Source: Alkalinema sp. CACIAM 70d
GTDB lineage: Bacteria > Cyanobacteriota > Cyanobacteriia > Leptolyngbyales > Leptolyngbyaceae
NCBI GenBank assembly: GCA_002148405.1
Contig: MUGG01000059.1
Coordinates: 1 to 64,000 of the forward strand
Direction of reading: 5' to 3'
DNA: 64,000 bases
Shown: positions 54,093 through 62,550 of the stretch, in pieces
How the letters are laid out: every line of letters begins with the position of its first letter
How positions within the stretch are numbered: the first letter of the stretch is position 1
The notes under the pieces: model-generated
The model's input: the letters and a program-made list of their open reading frames with translations, nothing else
Told to the model about the DNA's origin: nothing
Databases searched by the model: none
Position numbers and translations under genes: made by a program

Positions 54093-55265
54093 ATGCGAAT
54101 TTTGGTGGTCAGTCATTCCTATATTGTGGATTTGAACTGCGAAAAGTTGCGATCGTTGGCAAAGCTCGATCCGGCGATCGAAGTGACGATCGTCGTGCCC
54201 AAGCGCTGGCGGCCCGGTGGGGTAATGAAAAATGTGGTAGAGGCGCGGGCTTGGCAGGATGGCAATTTCCGGGTGGTTCCCATGTTGAACTACAGCCAAA
54301 ATAACCAAGGTTTGCTCTGCTTTGGGCCGGAGTTGATTACACTCTTGCGCCAGTTTCGCCCGGATGTGATTCAGGTGGAACAGGGGGTGAAGTCCCTGGC
54401 CTATGCGCAGTTGATTTTGCTCGATCGCCTGCTAAATTTGCGGGCTAAACGGTTTTTCTTTACCTGGTGGAATCTGCCCTATCAGTTGAAATTTCCGGTT
54501 TCGCTGATTGAAAAATTCAATTTAGCGAATACTGATGGCATTGTCGTTGGGAATCAGGCGGGTTACGAAATTTTCAAACAAAAGGGCTACGATCGGGCGA
54601 TGCAGGTTATGCCACAGTTGGGGATTGATGATCGCATTTTCCAACCGCAACGCCAACCGGAACTGCGATCGCACTTGGGGATTGCCCCTACGGATTTTGT
54701 GATTGGTTTTGTGGGGCGGTTCGTGCCGGAAAAAGGGCTGATGACATTGCTTCAGGCAGCAGCAGGGTTGGGACAGCGGCCTTGGAAGTTGCTGCTGTTG
54801 GGTCGTGGGCCTTTGCAGGAGGAACTGTTAACGACGGCGACGGAATTGGGGATTCGCGATCGGTTGATTCTGGTGGAAAGTGTGCCCCATGCGGAGGTCT
54901 ATCGCTATATCAACAGTATGGACACGTTGGTGTTGCCGTCGGAAACTACCTATCAATTCAAAACGCTGACGGCGGTGGGTTGGCAGGAGCAGTTTGGCCA
55001 TGTGCTGATTGAGGCGATGGCTTGCCAAGTTCCGGTGATTGGTTCTGATTCTGGTGAAATTCCCAATGTGATTGCGGATGCAGGGTTGGTGTTTCCGGAG
55101 GGAGATCGGGAGGCGCTGGGCGATCGCTTAATGCAACTGATCGATCGTCCAGAATTTGCCCAGGAAATCGGTCAGCGCGGCTATCAACGGGCCATGGTGA
55201 AATATACCAATCAGGCGTTGGCCAAGGAATTACTCGCGTTTTATCAAACAGTTGTGCGATCGTAG
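54093..55265 (+). CDS. hpsO: HpsO-like GT4/GT1 glycosyltransferase
   Basis: The protein has 390 residues from ATG 54093 (MRILVVSHSYIVDLNCEKL), with GAGGAGAGG upstream. A frame start at 53877 would translate the MITE-like element and is rejected. The GT-B fold is evident: an N-terminal acceptor domain and a C-terminal donor domain with GFVGRFVPEKGLMTLLQAAA, LLLLGRGP and HVLIEAMACQVPVIGSDSGEIP. The N-terminus resembles HpsO of the hormogonium polysaccharide set. It is the last gene of the cluster. Confidence 0.8.
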   Translation: MRILVVSHSYIVDLNCEKLRSLAKLDPAIEVTIVVPKRWRPGGVMKNVVEARAWQDGNFRVVPMLNYSQNNQGLLCFGPELITLLRQFRPDVIQVEQGVKSLAYAQLILLDRLLNLRAKRFFFTWWNLPYQLKFPVSLIEKFNLANTDGIVVGNQAGYEIFKQKGYDRAMQVMPQLGIDDRIFQPQRQPELRSHLGIAPTDFVIGFVGRFVPEKGLMTLLQAAAGLGQRPWKLLLLGRGPLQEELLTTATELGIRDRLILVESVPHAEVYRYINSMDTLVLPSETTYQFKTLTAVGWQEQFGHVLIEAMACQVPVIGSDSGEIPNVIADAGLVFPEGDREALGDRLMQLIDRPEFAQEIGQRGYQRAMVKYTNQALAKELLAFYQTVVRS

Positions 55266-55361
55266 GATGTTCAGCCTGTCATTCAACGTGAGTTTGACAA
55301 ACAACAGTGTCCCTGACAAATCCGCTGTCCTTGGACGCAGAATTTACTTTCGGGGGGTGTC

Positions 55362-55426
55362 GGGGGAGTAGAGTCCCCTGACATGGCAGGGGCGCGGGGA
55401 GAAGTTCCCCGATCTTCGCTGCGAAG
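55362..55426. other. cluster of four short hairpins
   Basis: Successive inverted repeats are GGGGA...TCCCC (about 55363-55378), CCCCTGACATGGCAGGGG (55375-55392), GGGGAGAAGTTCCCC (55396-55410) and CTTCGCTGCGAAG (55414-55426). They lie in the 238-bp gap between the hpsO-like gene and the end of leuC and may serve as a bidirectional termination zone or be a repeat family. No T tracts follow. Confidence 0.5.
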
Positions 55427-55503
55427 CAGCCCCGACGATCGCGCCACACCACGAATTCATCAAACTCACATCCATTGACTAGCAATAAATTACTGCCAGT
55501 AAT

Positions 55504-56913
55504 TTACTGCTGCAATAACTCCCGCACATCGGTGACCTTGCCCGTAATGGCCGCCGCCGCCACCATCGCCGGACTCATCAACAACGTCCGCCCAGAAGCC
55601 GAACCTTGCCGTCCTTTGAAATTGCGGTTGGAAGACGAAGCGCTAATTTGCCGTCCCTCCAGGCGATCGGGGTTCATGGCCAAACACATGGAGCAGCCCG
55701 GTTCCCGCCATTCAAAGCCTGCTGCGGCAAACACCCGATCGAGCCCTTCCGCTTCGGCCTCCTGCTTCACCCGCTCCGACCCCGGCACCACAAAGGCTTT
55801 CACCCCCGGTGCAACACTATGGCCTTGGGCAATTTTGGCGGCTTCCCGCAGGTCAGAAATGCGGCCATTGGTGCAACTGCCGATAAAGCAAACATCGATC
55901 TTGGTTCCGGCTAAGGGTTTGCCCGGTTGCAGATCCATGTAGCTGTAGGCTTCCTGGGCCAATGCTTGCTCATCCTGGGGCATTTCTTCAGGGGTGGGAA
56001 CGGATTCATCAACTCCAATCCCTTGGCTAGGTGTAATGCCCCAGGTAACGGTAGGGGCAATATCTGCTGCATTGAAAACGACAACGTCATCGTAAACCGC
56101 ATCGGCATCACTGCGCAGGCTATCCCACCAAGCCACTGCCTGATCCCAAGCATCCCCCTTGGGTGCAAAGTCTCGACCTTTGAGGTAGTCGTAGGTAATT
56201 TGATCGGGGTTGACATAACCACAGCGCGCCCCGCCTTCGATCGCCATGTTGCACACGGTCATGCGTTCTTCCATGGACATGGCTGCAAAGGTGGTGCCCG
56301 CAAATTCGTAGGCATAGCCCACGCCACCCTTGACGCCCAGTTTACGAATGATATGCAGAACCACATCTTTGGCATAGACGCCCGGTTGCAGGGGGCCATT
56401 GACTTCTACTTTGCGCACCTTGAGTTTCGCGAGGGCCAAGGTTTGCGAGGCCAGCACATCCCGCACTTGACTCGTGCCAATACCAAAGGCGATCGCGCCA
56501 AAGGCTCCGTGGGTGGAAGTGTGGCTATCTCCGCAGGCGATCGTCATGCCGGGTTGGGTCAAGCCTTGTTCCGGAGCAATGATATGCACAATCCCCTGAC
56601 TACCGGAACCCGTGTTGTAAAACCGGATTCCGTAGGCTGCGGTGTTTTTTTCCAATTCTTGTAACATTGCCTCGGCCATGGGATCGGCAAAGGGGCGTGC
56701 TTGGTTATCTGTTGGAATGATGTGATCAACGGTAGCAACGGTGCGATCGGGGAACATAACCTGCAAATTCCGTTCCCGCAACATGGCAAATGCCTGGGGA
56801 CTGGTCACCTCATGGATCAGGTGCAGCCCAATAAATAGCTGGGTTTGGCCGGAGGGCAGGGTACCGACGGTGTGGAGATCCCAAACTTTATCGAACAGCG
56901 TTCTCTGACTCAT
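55504..56913 (-). CDS. leuC: 3-isopropylmalate dehydratase large subunit
   Basis: The enzyme isomerises 2- to 3-isopropylmalate in leucine biosynthesis with a 4Fe-4S cluster. The 469-residue protein has [25 protein letters not shown], cluster Cys in [10 protein letters not shown] (about 350-359) and GCSMCLAMN (two Cys, about 409-417). The start is ATG 56913 ([12 protein letters not shown]); 15 further upstream codons are rejected. The small-subunit gene leuD is not in the window, so the pair is split or distant. Confidence 0.97.
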   Translation of the reverse strand: MSQRTLFDKVWDLHTVGTLPSGQTQLFIGLHLIHEVTSPQAFAMLRERNLQVMFPDRTVATVDHIIPTDNQARPFADPMAEAMLQELEKNTAAYGIRFYNTGSGSQGIVHIIAPEQGLTQPGMTIACGDSHTSTHGAFGAIAFGIGTSQVRDVLASQTLALAKLKVRKVEVNGPLQPGVYAKDVVLHIIRKLGVKGGVGYAYEFAGTTFAAMSMEERMTVCNMAIEGGARCGYVNPDQITYDYLKGRDFAPKGDAWDQAVAWWDSLRSDADAVYDDVVVFNAADIAPTVTWGITPSQGIGVDESVPTPEEMPQDEQALAQEAYSYMDLQPGKPLAGTKIDVCFIGSCTNGRISDLREAAKIAQGHSVAPGVKAFVVPGSERVKQEAEAEGLDRVFAAAGFEWREPGCSMCLAMNPDRLEGRQISASSSNRNFKGRQGSASGRTLLMSPAMVAAAAITGKVTDVRELLQQ

Positions 56914-57037
56914 GGTGACTTTCCGAAAAATGGTAACGGCGGATACTACAAAGTCCAATTTTATCGAAAAGCTGGGCCGATTGTTGGAATCATCCTTGGC
57001 AACAAAATGGAAATTGTAGATATTTTGGGAAGGGGAG

Positions 57038-57154
57038 AGTTTGGCTGGATGGCTTGACCGGATAGCGTGACTAGACGGCTTGACCGGATAGTTGAACCAG
57101 ATAGTTGAACCGGATAGCTTGACTAGATGATTTGACTAGACGATTTGATATAGC
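57038..57154. repeat. 13-bp tandem array, nine copies
   Basis: Nine contiguous 13-bp units run from 57038 to 57154 with consensus AG(C/T)TTGACC(G/T)GAT, including two identical units GGCTTGACCGGAT (57051, 57077) and pairs such as AGTTGAACCAGAT/AGTTGAACCGGAT. TTGAC recurs in most units. The rest of the 498-bp gap has a weaker array near 57231-57280 (units with AGAGATATGCTG) and no gene. Confidence 0.85.
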
Positions 57155-57411
57155 ATAACCAACTTTTTGGGCAGGCTGGAAGAAACCGTAAGACGGGGAA
57201 GTTCTTAGGGGGTTCTGGGGAGGACGGGCTAGAGATATGCTGAAGATACGCTGGAGAGATCGTACTGGAGATATACCGTGTGCCTGTTCAGTTAGAGGGG
57301 CATTCTGGAGGCACTAGTCTTGTTCTATGGGCATTGCTCGGTTGAATAGCGACTTAGGAAGACGATCGCGTTTGTTCTTATTGATTTCGTACTCATTCCC
57401 CATTAAATAAC

Positions 57412-60400
57412 ATGTTTGATTTTCCAGACATTGAGGTTACTGAACAGATTTATGCCAGTCTGAATTCTTTAATTTATCGGGGATACTCTAGCCACGCGCA
57501 ACACCCGATCATTCTGAAAGTTCTAAACCAACAGTATCCCAATCCTCAGTCCTTGGCCAATTATCGTCGGGAACACGAAATCTTATCCAAATTGCAGGTT
57601 GAGCCAGTTATTCAAATCTATGACTTTCAGGCGTATCAGAATACTTGCTTTCTGGTGCTGGAGGACTTTGGGGGGCGATCGCTGAATGTCTTCCAAGCAC
57701 AGCGGCCTTTTTCTGTCCAAACGGTTTTGGAGTTAGCTCTTCAGATTGCCCAAGCTTTGGATATCATTCATCAACACCAGGTCATTCATAAAGATATTAA
57801 TCCCAGCAATATTGTCTGGAATCCGACCACTGGTGAGTTAAAACTCATTGATTTTGGACTTTCTGTGGTGCAATCGCGATCGCAACCCACATTTTCTCAG
57901 AACAATGTGCTGGAAGGTACTCTGGCCTACATTTCTCCGGAGCAGACGGGACGAACGAACCATGCCATTGATCGCCGCACAGATTTCTACAGTCTTGGGG
58001 TGACTTTGTATGAGTTACTGACCCATCAGTTACCCTTTGAGGCCATTGAGCCCTTGGAGTTAATTCATTGCCACCTAGCACAACAACCCTGTCCCCCCCA
58101 TGAGTTAAATGCTGATATTCCGCAAAGTTTGTCGGCGATCGTGATGAAGCTTTTAGCCAAAATGCCGGAGGATCGTTATCAAAGTGCTTACGGATTGCAA
58201 GCGGATTTAGAACATTGCCTAGCGCAGTGGCAACAGGGGGTGTGCCATGTGTTTCGCTTGGGCCAATTGGATCGATCGGATCGGTTTCAGGTATCGTCTA
58301 AACTGTATGGACGGGAGCGGGCGATCGAACAGTTATTGGACACCTTTGCGCAAACCCAACGGGGATCTGCACAACTGACCGTCATTTCAGGGTATGCGGG
58401 CATTGGGAAATCTAGACTCGTGCAGGAAGTGGCGCAACCCATTGCTGAGCTTCAAGGGCGGTTGATTTCTGGTAAGTTTGCGCAATTGCAGCGATCGAGA
58501 CCCTATAGCGCGATCGTAGAAGCGCTGCGAATGCTTATGAAGCAGTTACTCAGTTCGGATGAGATCGCCTTGCAGAAATGGCGATCGAAGATTCTAGACG
58601 CTGTGGGAAATAACGGACAGGTGATCATTCAAGCGATTCCTGAAGTGGAATGGTTAATTGGGCCGCAACCGGACATGCCCCCCTTACCCTCCCAAGAAGC
58701 TCAAAATCGTTTTAATCGCGTCTTTCAGGAGTTTTTGAGGATATTTTGTCAAACGGATCATCCGTTAGTGTTATTTCTGGATGATTTGCAATGGGCTGAT
58801 AACGCGACTTTACAATGGTTAGAATTCACCTTTTTAAATAGCGCATTTGAAGGCTTGATGATTGTGGGAGCCTATCGCGATCGGGAGGTGGATGAAGCCC
58901 ATCCCCTCCTGCAAACATTGAACAAACTGACCGGACGGGGAGTGGCAATTGGGGAGATCGAACTTGTTCCGTTGGCGTTAGAATCCGTAGAGCACATGGT
59001 GGCTGATACGTTGTACTGCGAGATCGCCCAAGCGGCCCCCCTCGCAGAACTCATTCTGACAAAAACCCAAGGTAATCCTTTTTTTATTGGTGAATTTCTG
59101 AAAACGTTGTACGCGGAAAAATTAATTCATTTTGATTATTCGCAACGGGCTTGGCAATGGGATATTGAACGAATTCAGAGTGAACAAATTACCAATAATG
59201 TCGTTGATTTGTTAATTGATCAAATTCAAAAACTGCCGCCTTCAGCTCAACGGTTACTCCAAATTGCAGCCTGTTTGGGCAATTACTTTGATCTGGCAAC
59301 ACTAGCTCTGCTGGAGCAGGACTCTGCGCAAACGATCGCAGCTCAACTCTGGCCGGCCTTGGTGCAGGGATTTATTGTGCCAGATTATCGCTACGGAACC
59401 AGCACGGATACCCTGGCGGGGGTGCCGTTGCAGTATCGATTTGCCCACGATCGCATTCAACAGGCCGTTGATTTATTAATTCCCACGGCGCAGAAACAAC
59501 AATTCCATTGGCAACTTGGGCAAGCCTTCCTCAACCACAGCACCCTTCAAGCGCAGGCCGATCGCCTGTTTGATCTGGTCAATCACCTGAATCAGGGGCC
59601 GGTGATGCTGTACGATCGTGCGGTCAAACAGCATTTAGCGGAATTGAATCTGAAAGCAGGTCGCAAAGCTAGAGATGCCAATGCCTATGACATTGCCCTT
59701 GATTACTTTGTAACAGGTTTAGGATATTTAGAACAGCAGCCTTGGCAATGCCAGTATCGACTGGTTTTAATGCTGTTGGAAGCGGCGGCTGATGCGGCTT
59801 TGTTATGTGGCAAATTCACAGTTATGGAGCATTATTTAGATGAAATTCTGAACAATACAACTTCACTGTTAGATCAGATGAATGCCCATGAGATCCGTAT
59901 TCAATCCTATGTTGCTCGGCAGCAAACGGAACAGGCGATTCTTTACGGCATTGAGCGTTTTCAGCAATTTGGACTGAAGATTCAGCGGCACGTTCGGATG
60001 ATTACGCTCCTGCCCGATCTACTGCGGCTCCAGCGGTTCTTAAAACGATCGTGGCAACAGATTGCTGAATTGCCAATCATGACTGACCCAACTGCTCGGG
60101 CGATCACCCAAATCATGGATAGCTTAGGGGGTTCACTATACGTATCAAGCCGCAATCTACTTCTGTGGAATACGATTCAGGGTATCCAACTTTCCTTGCA
60201 ATACGGGGCAGCCCCTTCCTCTCCGTTGCAGTATGGAGCCTTTGGATTAATGCTATGTAATGTGATGGGCAAGGTGGAATTGGGATATCGAATTGCCCAA
60301 CAAGCGATCGCGCTGACTCATAAATTGGAGAATCGACGCACCGAAGTTCGGTTGGGGATGGTCTTTCAAAGTTTTATCCGTCACTGGAAAGAACCCGCTC

Positions 60401-62475
60401 GGTGCCTCCTAGATCCCCTTTTGGAACTGCACTATCGCGCGATCGAAGTGGGCGATTTTGAATATGCGGCGGCTTGCTTATTTTTTCGAGTGAGCTACGG
60501 GGTTTGGGTGGGACAAGAGCTGAATCAGCTTCTACAGGACTGTGAAATCTATTACCCGATGATGCAAAGCCTACGTCAACCTCGAACTTTAATGGTATTT
60601 CGGTTGGTTTGGCAAACTTTGCTCAATTTACAACTGCCCTCCCCGGAGCAAGCCGTGCAATTCGCCGGAGTGCGGTATGACGAAACCAATCCGGAGGCTC
60701 AGGTATTTGTCGATCCGTCATCTCAGTTCAACTTTCACTATAAAAAGTTATTCCTAGCGTATTTATTTGGCGAGTATGAACTGGCACAACAGCACCTCAC
60801 ACACCTGAAGCCTTTGCAACAAGGGGCACTCGGTCGCCTGATGCGATCGGGTCGGCATTTTTTCGAGGCATTAACCTGCTTGGCACAGTGGTCAGAAATT
60901 CATCCCCTGCAACGATTCCAGTGGATGCGACGCATTCGGACGGCCCAGAAACAATTACAACACCGGGCCAAGTATGTGCCCTCCGATTATCAGCATAAAG
61001 TGTGGCTGATTGAAGCCGAATGCTGCCGGGTGCAACGCCAACCCTTAAAGGCCATGGGATATTACGATCGAGCAATTGATGCAGCCCGCAAGCAAGGCTT
61101 TTTACAGGAGGTGGCAATTGCCTGTGAGTTAGCAACTGGGTTCTATTTAGAATTAAACCAAGTGAAAATTGCGCAATGGTATTTTCAAGAAGCTTGCTAT
61201 TGGTTTAAACGCTGGGGAGCAACCGCAAAAGTCAAGCATTTAGAAATCAAATATTCTCAATTGTTGGTGGGTATTTTAGGACAGAACACAGATCATTCTG
61301 GTGATTACCCACAAACTTCTCTGAATCCATTGCGAGACAGTGTAAATAGTCATTCTTCCCAACTAGATTTAATGACAGTGATGAAATCATCGCAGGCATT
61401 GTCCCAGGAAATTGACCTCGATCGCTTACTCGAAAAATTCATGGCAACCATTTTAGAAAATACTGGAGCCGATCGGGGGGTGCTATTACTGGAGTCGGAA
61501 ACGGGCTGGTATGCTGCAACATCGCGATCGTTGGATCTGAGCATACACAATCTAGAGAAGCCATCCCGTTCGGTTGACTTGGCCCATCAAATCGCACTTT
61601 CGATCGTCAACTATGTGGCGCATACCCAGGAAACCATTGTTCTAGACGATCTGACCAATTATCATAGTCAATTCAGCCAAGATCCCTATATCCAAACAGC
61701 AGAACCCAAGTCAATTTTAGCGACGCCTTTGATTCATCAGGGCAACTTTTTAGGGGTGGTTTATTTAGAAAATAAGCTTTCGCGGGCGACCTTTACCGTT
61801 GCGCGATCGGACATTGTCAAAGTGCTGTGTGCCCAAGCAGCCATTTCGATCGAAAATGCTCGCTTATATGCGTTTCAGAAAGAACAGGCCCAAATCCTAG
61901 AGCAAAAGGTCATGGAGCGCACGGCCGCCCTTGCGGCAGCCAATGAGGAGTTACAACGGTTAGCGACCTTAGATGGTTTAACGCAGGTGGCTAATCGTCG
62001 GGCGTTTGATCACTACTTGCAGCGGGAATGGCAACACCTCCTGCGGGATCAGCGTCCCCTTGGGCTAATTCTCTGCGATGTCGATTACTTCAAACGCTAT
62101 AACGATCACTATGGCCATCAGGGAGGTGATACCTGTTTGCAAACCGTAGCCCAGGCCATTCAAGCCTCCGTTAAGCGATCGACGGATTTAGTTGCTCGCT
62201 ATGGGGGTGAGGAATTTGCCATCATTTTGCCCAATACCACGATCGAGGGGGCCTTTCAAATTGCTGAAACGATTCGTCTGAATATAGCCTATCTCAAACT
62301 GCCCCATGCCCAATCGGATGTGAGCGAGTGCGTTAGTCTGAGCTTAGGGGTGACTGCCATTGTTCCCACACAGAGCCTAACCCCGGAGCAGTTAATTCAA
62401 CAAGCGGATGAAGCATTGTACGCAGCCAAGCAACAGGGCCGAAATCGCGTAGTCATTTACCCATCTCAGTCATGA
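57412..62475 (+). CDS. Ser/Thr kinase-AAA-GAF-GGDEF signalling protein
   Basis: The 1687-residue cytoplasmic protein has four modules. They are a Ser/Thr kinase (about 10-275: Lys36, HKDINPSN near 127, DFG near 146, YISPEQTG), an AAA_16-type ATPase (about 295-600; Walker A GYAGIGKSR near 327, DDLQWAD), a long helical TPR-like region (700-1290) and a GAF domain (about 1330-1470). A C-terminal diguanylate cyclase has the GGEEF active motif near 1598 and an inhibitory RxxD site (RSTD) five residues before it. This is the HstK-like layout, except that the usual histidine kinase output is replaced by GGDEF. It should make cyclic di-GMP in response to kinase/ATPase state. Confidence 0.93.
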   Translation: MFDFPDIEVTEQIYASLNSLIYRGYSSHAQHPIILKVLNQQYPNPQSLANYRREHEILSKLQVEPVIQIYDFQAYQNTCFLVLEDFGGRSLNVFQAQRPFSVQTVLELALQIAQALDIIHQHQVIHKDINPSNIVWNPTTGELKLIDFGLSVVQSRSQPTFSQNNVLEGTLAYISPEQTGRTNHAIDRRTDFYSLGVTLYELLTHQLPFEAIEPLELIHCHLAQQPCPPHELNADIPQSLSAIVMKLLAKMPEDRYQSAYGLQADLEHCLAQWQQGVCHVFRLGQLDRSDRFQVSSKLYGRERAIEQLLDTFAQTQRGSAQLTVISGYAGIGKSRLVQEVAQPIAELQGRLISGKFAQLQRSRPYSAIVEALRMLMKQLLSSDEIALQKWRSKILDAVGNNGQVIIQAIPEVEWLIGPQPDMPPLPSQEAQNRFNRVFQEFLRIFCQTDHPLVLFLDDLQWADNATLQWLEFTFLNSAFEGLMIVGAYRDREVDEAHPLLQTLNKLTGRGVAIGEIELVPLALESVEHMVADTLYCEIAQAAPLAELILTKTQGNPFFIGEFLKTLYAEKLIHFDYSQRAWQWDIERIQSEQITNNVVDLLIDQIQKLPPSAQRLLQIAACLGNYFDLATLALLEQDSAQTIAAQLWPALVQGFIVPDYRYGTSTDTLAGVPLQYRFAHDRIQQAVDLLIPTAQKQQFHWQLGQAFLNHSTLQAQADRLFDLVNHLNQGPVMLYDRAVKQHLAELNLKAGRKARDANAYDIALDYFVTGLGYLEQQPWQCQYRLVLMLLEAAADAALLCGKFTVMEHYLDEILNNTTSLLDQMNAHEIRIQSYVARQQTEQAILYGIERFQQFGLKIQRHVRMITLLPDLLRLQRFLKRSWQQIAELPIMTDPTARAITQIMDSLGGSLYVSSRNLLLWNTIQGIQLSLQYGAAPSSPLQYGAFGLMLCNVMGKVELGYRIAQQAIALTHKLENRRTEVRLGMVFQSFIRHWKEPARCLLDPLLELHYRAIEVGDFEYAAACLFFRVSYGVWVGQELNQLLQDCEIYYPMMQSLRQPRTLMVFRLVWQTLLNLQLPSPEQAVQFAGVRYDETNPEAQVFVDPSSQFNFHYKKLFLAYLFGEYELAQQHLTHLKPLQQGALGRLMRSGRHFFEALTCLAQWSEIHPLQRFQWMRRIRTAQKQLQHRAKYVPSDYQHKVWLIEAECCRVQRQPLKAMGYYDRAIDAARKQGFLQEVAIACELATGFYLELNQVKIAQWYFQEACYWFKRWGATAKVKHLEIKYSQLLVGILGQNTDHSGDYPQTSLNPLRDSVNSHSSQLDLMTVMKSSQALSQEIDLDRLLEKFMATILENTGADRGVLLLESETGWYAATSRSLDLSIHNLEKPSRSVDLAHQIALSIVNYVAHTQETIVLDDLTNYHSQFSQDPYIQTAEPKSILATPLIHQGNFLGVVYLENKLSRATFTVARSDIVKVLCAQAAISIENARLYAFQKEQAQILEQKVMERTAALAAANEELQRLATLDGLTQVANRRAFDHYLQREWQHLLRDQRPLGLILCDVDYFKRYNDHYGHQGGDTCLQTVAQAIQASVKRSTDLVARYGGEEFAIILPNTTIEGAFQIAETIRLNIAYLKLPHAQSDVSECVSLSLGVTAIVPTQSLTPEQLIQQADEALYAAKQQGRNRVVIYPSQS

Positions 62476-62482
62476 GTCCTCT

Positions 62483-62550
62483 GTGTGACTTTTAATGGAG
62501 TGTGATTTTTAATGGAGTGTGGGTTTTAATGGGTTGTGAGTTTTAACGGT
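62483..62550. repeat. 17-bp tandem array, four copies
   Basis: Units GTGTGACTTTTAATGGA (62483-62499), GTGTGATTTTTAATGGA (62500-62516), GTGTGGGTTTTAATGGG (62517-62533) and TTGTGAGTTTTAACGGT (62534-62550). The array separates the large signalling gene from the convergent Pro-rich gene and reaches into the latter's stop codon. Confidence 0.85.
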
